Shown here piece by piece: positions 1-4,788 of a stretch of DNA of 5,827 nt. The notes beneath the pieces are model-generated. The model did no database searches. It was not told the origin of the DNA and was given only the letters and a program-made list of their open reading frames with translations. The stretch is from JAMXLO01 sp041487355 (GTDB lineage Bacteria > Pseudomonadota > Alphaproteobacteria > Acetobacterales > Acetobacteraceae), in assembly GCA_041487355.1 (NCBI GenBank), contig JBGPND010000287.1:1-5827 (forward strand), in the 5' to 3' direction. Every line of letters starts with the position of its first letter. Position 1 is the first letter of the stretch. Both the position numbers and the translations under genes were made by a program.

Positions 1-38
1 ACGCCCAACGCCAGTTGCAGCAGGCTGGTGTCACGCAT
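1..38 (-). CDS. Start of a probable ISL3-like transposase (partial)
   Basis: Only the first 12 full codons are in the window, reading MRDTSLLQLALG, and the gene continues past the left edge. The ATG is preceded by GGAG (47-50) at a spacing of 8 bases, so a real translation start is likely. The short N-terminus resembles ISL3-family transposases, which often begin with MRD, a leucine-rich stretch and a GL/GI turn before a PPW or SPW motif; that following motif is outside the window. The identity is inferred from a few residues and from the broken gene next door. It could be any other protein with a similar start. Confidence 0.4.
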   Translation of the reverse strand, partial: MRDTSLLQLALG

Positions 39-269
39 CGCAGGATCTCCGCAGTTGCCCCGGTCTGCCTGAGCTTGGCGCCGTGCTCGCCGCCGTCAAG
101 GACGCTGCGCGCCGCTTCGCGGTGGCCTGCGGCCAACCTTGACCGCGCCTGCGCGCGGCACCACGAGGTGATCAGGCCGGAACGGAGAAACGGCCCTCAG
201 CCGAACCGAGAAACATCCATGGGCCGACAGACCTCAGTCGTTATTGCCCACACCAAACAGCGAGGAGGC
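1..269 (-). mobile_element. Possible end of an insertion sequence that cut the TIR-like gene
   Basis: The putative transposase start lies at 38, and bases 39-233 hold no convincing gene. The neighbouring TIR-like reading frame loses family resemblance at about base 270 and stops at 234. The simplest explanation is that an element entered the TIR-like gene, with its outer end near 269. No terminal inverted repeat pair or target duplication can be tested because the other end lies outside the window, so the boundary is a guess based on where protein similarity stops. Confidence 0.27.
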
Positions 270-629
270 TATTATTGGGAGTTGTTTTCCCATAGCGAGG
301 CCGATCTCCTGGATCGCCCAATCCGAAGTCTTCCACCGAAATTCTTGCTCTTCGGCCTGGAGTGATGCTCGTCGAAGCCAAACTCGTCTGAGTTGCTCGT
401 CTGCGATCACTCGCTCTTTCTTAGTGCAGATGCCGATGAACAAATTCTTGTCCGATAGAATACGCAACACCTTCTCCGCGACGTCCCGCGGTTCCGCTCG
501 CTTCGCGGTTTCCCATGAAAAATTAGGATTCAGCCTCTTCACCTCATCGAAGTAGCTCAGGAACTGGTGCACGAGTACCCGGTCTTGCTCAGCGAAACTG
601 TGACCAACAAAGGCTCGAATCTCGATCAT
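234..629 (-). CDS. TIR-like domain protein, C-terminus probably truncated
   Basis: The 131-residue product looks like a stand-alone bacterial TIR-like domain. Residues 1-11 (MIEIRAFVGHS) form the first beta strand and following loop. FIGICTKKE (64-72) is a later core strand. SDWAIQEIGLAMGKQLPII (102-120) is the helix and strand that in TIR proteins carries the NAD-cleaving glutamate, here probably E108. Known TIR proteins hydrolyse NAD+ or make cyclic ADP-ribose-type signals in anti-phage defence. After LPII a leucine/glutamate-rich strand and a glycine-rich segment are usually expected, but the frame instead adds 11 unrelated residues (ASSLFGVGNND) and stops, suggesting truncation. Start choice: an upstream in-frame TTG (635) sits only one base from AAAGGA, whereas the ATG at 629 has seven bases of spacing, so ATG is preferred. 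Base composition is more AT-rich than the rest of the window, a sign of transfer. No partner effector or sensor is visible. Whether the product is active is doubtful. Confidence 0.62.
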   Translation of the reverse strand: MIEIRAFVGHSFAEQDRVLVHQFLSYFDEVKRLNPNFSWETAKRAEPRDVAEKVLRILSDKNLFIGICTKKERVIADEQLRRVWLRRASLQAEEQEFRWKTSDWAIQEIGLAMGKQLPIIASSLFGVGNND

Positions 630-636
630 CGACAAT

Positions 637-642
637 TCCTTT
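637..642 (-). promoter_or_regulatory. Ribosome binding site of the TIR-like gene
   Basis: AAAGGA on the minus strand lies seven bases before the ATG at 629 and one base before the TTG at 635. The spacing decides in favour of the ATG. Confidence 0.5.
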
Positions 643-651
643 GAGCCATGC

Positions 652-747
652 TCATGGTTCCGCTAGCCCCCCAATCGTGCTCGCATTGACATCGTAGCTG
701 CGCGCAACCTCCCGCACAGGCTCGCCGGCAAGATCCGTTAAGTTCAG
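652..747 (-). pseudogene. Remnant resembling a resolvase C-terminal HTH
   Basis: On the minus strand one frame reads through this stretch to a TGA at 652-654 and contains GEPVREVARSYDVNASTIGG. This matches the style of the C-terminal helix-turn-helix of serine resolvases/invertases, where the motif is roughly G-x-x-x-x-x-IARxxxVxxSTIxRL. In this copy the usual arginine after STI is replaced by glycine. No start codon or catalytic domain precedes it; upstream the frame overlaps the end of the fused antitoxin in another phase. It is most simply the tail of a recombinase gene left by rearrangement. The match is short and made by eye, so chance resemblance is possible. Confidence 0.42.
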
Positions 748-1280
748 CGTGGCCCGGCATTGAGCGCACGCTGCACGGCCGCGGCATCGCCAGCAATCGC
801 CTTGAGGTAGGCGCGCGCTGCCTGGTCCGGCTCTTTCTTCCCCTGCTCCCAGTCCCGCAACGTGCCGAGCGGGATCTGAAACCGCACGGCGAATTCTTCC
901 TGTGTGAGCCCGAGCGCGCGACGGATGATTTTCAGGCGTGGGGTCTGCTTCATGCCCGCCAGCCTTTCCGACGTCAGAGGCTGCGCGTCGGGATCGGCGA
1001 GCGCAGCGGCGTGAATCTGTTCATCGGTCATCGCGTCGGCTCGGCTCCAATCATGTTGGTTTTCATTGTGATACCTCCGTCGCTCATAGGGTTCCGCCAG
1101 CCTGGCTGAGATGATGCGAATCCTGTCCCCTCGCAGGGTGTACGAGACGAACAGCAGGTGGTTTTCGACCATGCCAACTGTCAAAATGCGTTCCTCGGTG
1201 TCACCGTGAGTGTCATCCTTCCACTCGATTGCGAATATGTCTTTGAACACCTCGTGGGCGGCCGGGTCGATGCCTTGCAA
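744..1280 (-). CDS. BrnT-like toxin (N-terminally truncated) fused in frame to an HTH antitoxin
   Basis: The 178-residue frame joins two proteins that are normally separate. Residues 1-74 match the body of BrnT toxins, RelE-fold ribonucleases: GIDPAAHEVFKD, the EER-ILTVG strand, and the hallmark RGDRIRIISAR followed by YERRRYHNEN. The usual first ~20 BrnT residues (a W-D-x-x-K start up to KHG) are missing. Residues 84-178 match an XRE-type antitoxin: MTDEQIHAAALADPDAQPLT, then a helix-turn-helix around 114-150 (LGLTQEEFAVRFQIPLGTLR, then DWEQGK). The TTG start at 1280 has AGGGG a few bases upstream and lies 8 bases after the preceding antitoxin stop, so coupled translation is possible. Inside the gene GGAGG (1074-1078) and an ATG (1064-1066) with ideal spacing mark the probable ancestral antitoxin start, now out of frame. 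The toxin half is probably inactive; the antitoxin half may still bind DNA. A functional fused regulator cannot be excluded. Confidence 0.7.
   Translation of the reverse strand: MQGIDPAAHEVFKDIFAIEWKDDTHGDTEERILTVGMVENHLLFVSYTLRGDRIRIISARLAEPYERRRYHNENQHDWSRADAMTDEQIHAAALADPDAQPLTSERLAGMKQTPRLKIIRRALGLTQEEFAVRFQIPLGTLRDWEQGKKEPDQAARAYLKAIAGDAAAVQRALNAGPR
1028..1078 (-). promoter_or_regulatory. Internal Shine-Dalgarno and start, 12-residue frame, and ATGA overlap before the antitoxin half
   Basis: GGAGG at 1074-1078 is followed after seven bases by ATG (1064-1066). This frame reads MKTNMIGAEPTR and stops at TGA 1028-1030. That stop overlaps, as ATGA, the in-frame ATG at 1029-1031 that would begin a 95-residue stand-alone antitoxin (MTDEQIHAAAL). 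The ribosome site is strong and very probably real. One missing base between ATG and the DWSRADAMTD segment explains both the short frame and the toxin-antitoxin fusion. Reinitiation at ATGA is an inference. Confidence 0.55.
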
Positions 1281-1288
1281 TCGTCCCC

Positions 1289-1621
1289 TCAGGCCGCCAC
1301 GACCAAGATCCGCCCGGCGGCGCGCGACCGGGGCTTCTTCCTGATAACGATCTCGACGTCCTGATCCAGCGCGGTCAGGAACGTCATGAGCCGTTCGACA
1401 GAGAAGCCATCGAGCTTATAGCGGGCCAGCGCGGAGACTTTCGGCTGGTTGATACGGAGCTTCTCGGCCGCGGCGGCCTGCGTCAGGCGCCGGCGGGCAA
1501 TGACGCGGTTGATGGCGTGAGCGAGGCGCAGCTTCGTCTGTCGCTCGTCGGCATCGGCGTAGCCGAGGTCGGCGAACACGTTGCCCGTGCCGCGGATGAT
1601 GGTCTCGTCCGGTTCGTTCAT
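1289..1621 (-). CDS. XRE-family antitoxin of a HigBA-type module
   Basis: The 110-residue protein is a helix-turn-helix antitoxin of the kind encoded after Gp49-type toxins. Residues 29-44 form the lead helix (KLRLAHAINRVIARRR). The HTH covers about 46-65 (LTQAAAAEKLRINQPKVSAL). A conserved tail follows with GFSVERLMTFLTALDQDVEI (72-91) and a basic segment RKKPRSR. It should neutralise the toxin encoded just upstream and repress the shared promoter. The frame is open further upstream, with ATG codons at 1645 and 1672, but the family usually begins close to NEPDE, and the ATG at 1621 lies just four bases after the toxin stop, as expected for translational coupling. That start is therefore chosen, although no strong ribosome site precedes it. 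All core helices are present, so the gene looks intact. Confidence 0.82.
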   Translation of the reverse strand: MNEPDETIIRGTGNVFADLGYADADERQTKLRLAHAINRVIARRRLTQAAAAEKLRINQPKVSALARYKLDGFSVERLMTFLTALDQDVEIVIRKKPRSRAAGRILVVAA

Positions 1622-1625
1622 CGTC

Positions 1626-2009
1626 TCAGCGCTTTGGCTTGCCATGGCGGGATTGGGAATCCTGTTGCGCAATCTTCAAACGTCGCTCAACCATGTCGAT
1701 ATCGAGCTGCGCCGTCCTGATACGGTTGGGCGACTTCTTCTGGAACGCGTGCAGCACATACACGACTTCCTCGAAGCGCACCGTGTAAACCGCACGGTAG
1801 GTGTCGCCATCGTTGTCCTCCACCAGCTCGAAGACGCCCGGGCCGTGACCCTTCCAGGGTTTGGCGGACGGGTGCTTGCCCCCGAACTGCGCCACCCCAA
1901 GCGCATTGCCCATCTCGTCCTTCACGGCCTCCGGAAAGCCGAGGAAGTCCTTTTTGGACGAACCCACCCAATCGAGCGGCTTTTCGCCCCTCGACAGTGC
2001 GCGAGGCAT
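1626..2009 (-). CDS. HigB/Gp49-type toxin (RelE/ParE superfamily)
   Basis: The 127-residue protein belongs to the phage-derived Gp49-like / HigB toxin family, small RelE-fold ribonucleases that usually cut mRNA on the ribosome. The characteristic core is YRAVYTVRF (71-79), followed by VVYVLHAFQKKSPNRI (82-97). Before it come KDFLGFPEAVKDEMGNAL (20-37) and KPWKGHGPGVFELVED (50-65), both normal for this family. Length is slightly above the family minimum because of the N-terminal RGEKPLDWVGSSKK extension, which occurs in related copies. ATG at 2009 (MPRALSRGEKP) is preferred to an in-frame GTG at 2024, because the GTG lies inside the operator palindrome. Toxin-first order and the four-base gap to the antitoxin are typical of HigBA-type operons. 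The gene appears complete and may be active. Confidence 0.83.
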   Translation of the reverse strand: MPRALSRGEKPLDWVGSSKKDFLGFPEAVKDEMGNALGVAQFGGKHPSAKPWKGHGPGVFELVEDNDGDTYRAVYTVRFEEVVYVLHAFQKKSPNRIRTAQLDIDMVERRLKIAQQDSQSRHGKPKR

Positions 2010-2012
2010 TGC

Positions 2013-2043
2013 TCTATATCCCACTTCTGGGATGAAACGTCAA
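2013..2043 (-). promoter_or_regulatory. Probable promoter of the toxin-antitoxin operon
   Basis: On the minus strand TTGACG (2038-2043) matches the -35 consensus at five of six bases. TATAGA (2013-2018) or the overlapping GATATA (2015-2020) can serve as -10, with spacings of 19 and 17 bases. The predicted transcript would begin at or next to the ATG at 2009, so the message would be nearly leaderless. The -10 match is imperfect and the start site is not proven. Confidence 0.42.
2018..2033. promoter_or_regulatory. Perfect inverted repeat, likely antitoxin operator
   Basis: ATCCCA-CTTC-TGGGAT is a perfect 6-base inverted repeat with a 4-base spacer. It sits between the -35-like and -10-like boxes of the toxin-antitoxin operon and ends 8 bases before the toxin ATG. 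A dimeric HTH antitoxin bound here would block RNA polymerase, the standard autoregulation of type II modules. The palindrome is seen directly; the binding protein is inferred. Confidence 0.6.
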
Positions 2044-2153
2044 ACGGGCGGCTTGGCAAGGAGCGCTTGCTTTGGAACCGTGGCGCATCTCCCAGGCGAA
2101 TGACACACTCTGGCGCCTGCGCGCTGTGGTCGCCGAAAGAACGAGAACACCCC

Positions 2154-3035
2154 ATGGACATCATGCCCGGCTTCACCCTCACCGACATCGAGACGAGCGG
2201 GGCACGCATCCGCCTGCGGCATGGCGGCAGTGGACCGCCGCTGCTTCTGCTGCACGGCAACCCGCTGACACACGCCTCCTGGCATGCGGTGGCGCCGCGG
2301 CTTGCCGAAAAATTCCATGTCGTGACCGCGGACCTGCGCGGCTATGGCGACAGCTCGGCGCCGCCCGAAGCGCCGGACCACTCGAACTACTCGTTCCGCG
2401 CGATGGCGCAGGACCAGGTCGAGGTGATGCAGGCACTCGGCTATGAGCGCTTCTACGTCGCCGGCCACGACCGCGGCGGGCGCACAACCCACCGCATGTG
2501 CCTCGACCATCCGGAGAAGGTGATCAAGGCCGCGATCATCGACATCGTGCCGACGCTCGACATGTGGGCGGCGATGAACAAGGAAGGCGCCATCGGCGGC
2601 TGGCACTGGCCGTTCATGGCGCAGCCGGCGGATTTCCCCGAGCGCATGCTGGGCAGCGTCCCGGCCGACTGGTTCATGCGCAAGAAGCTGCTGAAGCTGA
2701 CCGCCGACCTGAACCACATCCCGCCGGCGATCTGGGACGAGTATGTCCGCTGCTTCAACGAGAAGACGATCCGCGGCTCGTGCGGCGACTACCGTGCGGC
2801 CGCGACTATCGACTGCGAACTCGACACCGCGGACCTCGGCTGCAAACTTGAGATGCCGATCCTGGTGCTGTGGGGGAAGAGCAGCAGCGTGGGCAAGCGG
2901 TTCGCCGATCCGCTCGGCCTCTGGCGGCAGCGCGCGGAGGACGTCCGCGGTGAAGCGCTGCCGAGTGGCCACTACGTGAACGAGGAAGCACCGGAGCAGG
3001 TGCTGGAGTGGTTCCTGCGGTTCTTCGCGAACTAA
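2154..3035 (+). CDS. Alpha/beta hydrolase, fluoroacetate/haloacetate dehalogenase-like
   Basis: The 293-residue enzyme matches haloacetate dehalogenases (EC 3.8.1.3), which hydrolyse fluoroacetate or chloroacetate to glycolate through an aspartyl ester. Visible elements in order: the oxyanion-hole motif HGNP (34-37); DLRGYGDSS (60-68); NYSFRAMAQDQVEVM (78-92); the nucleophile elbow GHDRGGR, with D106 as nucleophile and R107 and R110 as carboxylate-binding arginines; D130 in IIDIVPT as acid; H151-W152 and Y213 (GDYRAAATID) as the halide-binding trio; and H273 in SGHYVNEE as base. The spacing agrees with characterised fluoroacetate dehalogenases (about 295-305 residues). The usual phenylalanine in HGFP is asparagine here, as in haloalkane dehalogenases, so the true substrate is uncertain. 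No signal peptide; cytoplasmic. The frame is open far upstream, but ATG 2154 is chosen because similarity starts here; a second ATG at 2163 is possible. The ribosome site is weak. It is divergent from the toxin-antitoxin operon across 144 bases, which otherwise hold only the promoter/operator and no clear plus-strand promoter. Confidence 0.85.
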   Translation: MDIMPGFTLTDIETSGARIRLRHGGSGPPLLLLHGNPLTHASWHAVAPRLAEKFHVVTADLRGYGDSSAPPEAPDHSNYSFRAMAQDQVEVMQALGYERFYVAGHDRGGRTTHRMCLDHPEKVIKAAIIDIVPTLDMWAAMNKEGAIGGWHWPFMAQPADFPERMLGSVPADWFMRKKLLKLTADLNHIPPAIWDEYVRCFNEKTIRGSCGDYRAAATIDCELDTADLGCKLEMPILVLWGKSSSVGKRFADPLGLWRQRAEDVRGEALPSGHYVNEEAPEQVLEWFLRFFAN

Positions 3036-3036
3036 G

Positions 3037-3051
3037 CAAGCAGTCCGCTTG
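3037..3051 (+). terminator. Weak hairpin after the dehalogenase-like gene
   Basis: CAAGC, a five-base loop and GCTTG form a short stem two bases after the stop codon. There is no T-tract, only ATTACTTT further on, so termination here would be weak. Confidence 0.2.
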
Positions 3052-3123
3052 ATTACTTTGCTCCCCCCCCCGAAAGCTGGGCCTCGCGCTCCGACCATGC
3101 ACCCCCCTATAGTCGGTGACCGG

Positions 3124-3786
3124 ATGGGGGGAACAGACGTGCCCGCGAACACCTACACCAGGCCCACGGTTTCCGCCGCACCGGCAAACCCTCCCGTGCT
3201 CATCCCGCAGCCGCCGATCGCTCCATCGCTGCCGCCGTTGCATGTGGTCGACCTGATGACCGTCGGCGGATCTGCGGTGTTCGGCGCGCGGTGGAAGGCG
3301 ATCGAGGCGAAGATCGTCGAGTGCCCGGCGCTGACGGACTCCATGCCCGAATTCAAGACGACATACGACATAGAACCTCATGCCGAGGTGAGCGGCTTCG
3401 ACGATTCGGCCTGGCCGGAGGTCGCCGCGACGGAGCTGGGCGCAAGGCGGGGTGGCGGCATGGTGTCGTTCCTCTGGTTCCGCACGATCCTGACGATACC
3501 GGCCAGTGCAGCGGGTTTCGCCACCGAAGGCGCGAAGACGGTGCTGACGGTGAACGTCGACGACTACGCGGAAGTCTGGGTCAATGGGGCGCTGCCGCGA
3601 GCGGCCGGCAGGCCCAGCCCGGCCACGATCCAGGGCTTCAACATGCCCAATCGCCTGGTGCTCCGCGATGCCGTCGCCCCGGGCGACACATTCGAGATCG
3701 CGGTGTTCGCCATCAACGGGCCGATTTCGGCCGCGCCGGCGAATTTCCTGTGGTTTCGCGAGGCGAAGATCGAGTTCTATCGTTGA
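3124..3786 (+). CDS. Stand-alone galactose-binding-like beta-sandwich protein related to a gluconolactonase accessory domain
   Basis: The 220-residue protein has no catalytic domain that I recognise. Residues 18-38 are proline-rich and look like a flexible linker. From about 55 on it resembles the jelly-roll domain found ahead of SMP-30/gluconolactonase domains in some bacterial proteins: GARWKAIEAKIVE (54-66), TYDIEPHA (80-87), GFDDSAWPEV (91-100), RRGGGMVSFLWFR (108-120), VDDYAEVWVNG (145-155), GFNMPNR (171-177) and AVFAINGPISAAPANFLWFR (193-212). The fold class, shared with GH2 sugar-binding domains, suggests carbohydrate binding, but this is inference. In those relatives the lactonase propeller follows; here the gene stops at the end of the domain. 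The start is uncertain: ATG 3124 is listed, while GTG 3139 has GGGGGGA upstream at good spacing and would give 215 residues. No signal peptide is visible. It may share a transcript with the dehalogenase gene 88 bases upstream. Confidence 0.66.
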   Translation: MGGTDVPANTYTRPTVSAAPANPPVLIPQPPIAPSLPPLHVVDLMTVGGSAVFGARWKAIEAKIVECPALTDSMPEFKTTYDIEPHAEVSGFDDSAWPEVAATELGARRGGGMVSFLWFRTILTIPASAAGFATEGAKTVLTVNVDDYAEVWVNGALPRAAGRPSPATIQGFNMPNRLVLRDAVAPGDTFEIAVFAINGPISAAPANFLWFREAKIEFYR

Positions 3787-3823
3787 CGGCGTGTGCGCAC
3801 GTTCGCTGCTCGGCGGCGGAGAT

Positions 3824-3844
3824 CGTGCCCCGGAAGGAGGCACG
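3824..3844 (+). terminator. GC-rich hairpin downstream of the beta-sandwich gene
   Basis: CGTGCC and GGCACG pair across a nine-base loop (CCGGAAGGA), and outer GATC halves at 3821 and 3846-3849 can extend the stem with a bulge. It lies 37 bases after the stop codon. There is no T-tract, so it may slow polymerase or protect the 3' end rather than act as a classic terminator. Confidence 0.27.
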
Positions 3845-3955
3845 CGATCGCTCGAAGTGAATCGATCCGCTCAGGTAAACGCGTGGCTGCCCGCTGGTTC
3901 CGGATGTTGCGGTTGTGCCCCGGTGGCCTCGGGCTGACCGCAGTTCGCAAGGCAG

Positions 3956-4052
3956 ATTCAACGCAAAGATCGCGAAGAACGCACGTGGCGCCGAGTTGTG
4001 TCGCGCTAACCTATCTCGCCTGCTTTGCGTTCTCTGCGCCTCAGCGGTGAAT
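3956..4052. repeat. Imperfect inverted-repeat element of a dispersed family
   Basis: The arms ATTCAACGCAAAGATCGCGA.. (3956-3983) and ..CTCTGCGCCTCAGCGGTGAAT (4026-4052) are imperfect reverse complements, separated by 42 bases. Both contain the core AGAACGCA (reverse TGCGTTCT). I recognise the style from a very common dispersed repeat in environmental bacteria, whose false translations read like FTAEAQRTQ on one strand and LLCVLCASAVNL on the other; exactly these strings appear here. The element can fold into a long stem in RNA or single-stranded DNA. It occupies the middle of the 357-base gene-free stretch between 3787 and 4143; apart from it and the hairpin at 3824-3844 I see nothing else there. 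Its function is unknown. Confidence 0.6.
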
Positions 4053-4131
4053 TTGCTCTGCGACCTGCGCCGCAGGGTTTGCGATCGCACATCGATATGC
4101 CATATGCACCGTGCTGCACTGCACAAGTACC

Positions 4132-4136
4132 AGGAG
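4132..4136 (+). promoter_or_regulatory. Ribosome binding site of the DUF2889 gene
   Basis: AGGAG lies seven bases before ATG 4144, ideal spacing. It rules out the upstream in-frame ATG at 4111 as the start. Confidence 0.7.
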
Positions 4137-4143
4137 CCCACGA

Positions 4144-4788
4144 ATGCCGCTAAGCCCGCCCCAGGAGCGCGAATTGCTGCACACGCGCGACATCGTCCTG
4201 CGTGGCTATCGCCGGGCCGACGGGCTCTACGACATCGAGGCGCAGCTCACCGACACCAAGAGCTACGGCTCGGCCAGCCACGACCGTGGCTACATCGAGG
4301 CCGGAGAACCGATCCACGGCATGTGGCTGCGCCTGACGGTGGACGAAGACAGGTGCATCGTCGCCTGCGAGGCCGCGAGTGACTACACGCCCTACACGAT
4401 CTGCCCCGCCGCCGCCCCCAACTTCTCCCGGCTGGCTGGCTTGCGCATCAGGCCTGGCTTTCTCAGGGACGCGGCGAAGCGCATCGGCGGCACGCTGGGC
4501 TGCACGCATCTGCGTGAATTGCTGCAGCAGATGGCGACCACCGCCTACCAGACGATCGATCCGGCGAGGGCGCGCCGCGAGGCTGCGGCGGCCGGCGAGG
4601 TCGACAGGCCGGGCAGCGACCGGCTCGACGTGAGGATCGCCAACAAGATGGGCGGCCCGCCGGCGATCCTGAACACCTGCATCGCCTATAGTACGGAGAG
4701 CCCGGTTGTGCAGCGGCGCTGGCCGCATCTCTATACCGGCCCCGGCGCCGAAGCCCGGCGCGCGGAGGCGGAAACGGCGTCCGACTAG
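4144..4788 (+). CDS. DUF2889 domain protein
   Basis: The 214-residue protein matches the DUF2889 family, whose biochemical role is not established. Typical features are the opening MPLSPP with LLHTRDIVLRGYRRADGLYD (11-30), the IEAQLTDTKSY segment (31-41), EPIHGMWLRLTVDED (55-69), the alanine/cysteine stretch with PYTICPAAAPNFSRLAGL (83-100), and the most conserved block GGTLGCTHLRELLQQMATTAYQ (115-136, with C120 and H122). After residue 140 comes an alanine- and charge-rich variable tail. The cysteine and histidine positions (C75, C87, C120, H122) could bind a metal, but this is speculation. No signal peptide or membrane segment is visible. The start is fixed by AGGAG at correct spacing. The gene stands alone, and its stop overlaps that of the convergent RHH gene. 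Confidence 0.83.
   Translation: MPLSPPQERELLHTRDIVLRGYRRADGLYDIEAQLTDTKSYGSASHDRGYIEAGEPIHGMWLRLTVDEDRCIVACEAASDYTPYTICPAAAPNFSRLAGLRIRPGFLRDAAKRIGGTLGCTHLRELLQQMATTAYQTIDPARARREAAAAGEVDRPGSDRLDVRIANKMGGPPAILNTCIAYSTESPVVQRRWPHLYTGPGAEARRAEAETASD

Noticed and set aside
15..365. A plus-strand 116-codon frame at the left edge.
   Set aside because: No recognisable protein features; it overlaps the end of the TIR-like gene on the other strand.
1581..2153. An upstream extension of the dehalogenase frame giving a 484-residue protein.
   Set aside because: The extra part is antisense to the toxin-antitoxin genes; family similarity starts at 2154.
3063..3071. A run of nine C bases, with a G6 run at 3126-3131, as a phase-variation switch.
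   Set aside because: The C9 tract lies between genes, outside the chosen coding starts and outside any visible promoter spacing; a sequencing or chance cause is as likely.
3108..3113. TATAGT as a -10 box for the beta-sandwich gene.
   Set aside because: No -35-like sequence lies at a proper distance, and the gene may share the upstream transcript.
2040..3152. A 370-codon minus-strand open frame opposite the dehalogenase gene.
   Set aside because: It is the GC-rich antisense shadow of a clear enzyme gene and its arginine/alanine-rich translation resembles no family.
2806..3843. A 345-codon minus-strand open frame across the dehalogenase end and the beta-sandwich gene.
   Set aside because: It crosses two plus-strand genes and an intergenic gap and has the low-complexity composition of an antisense shadow.
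3713..4141. A minus-strand 142-codon frame containing FTAEAQRTQ.
   Set aside because: This string is the known kind of false translation of a dispersed repeat, and the frame also runs into the end of the beta-sandwich gene.
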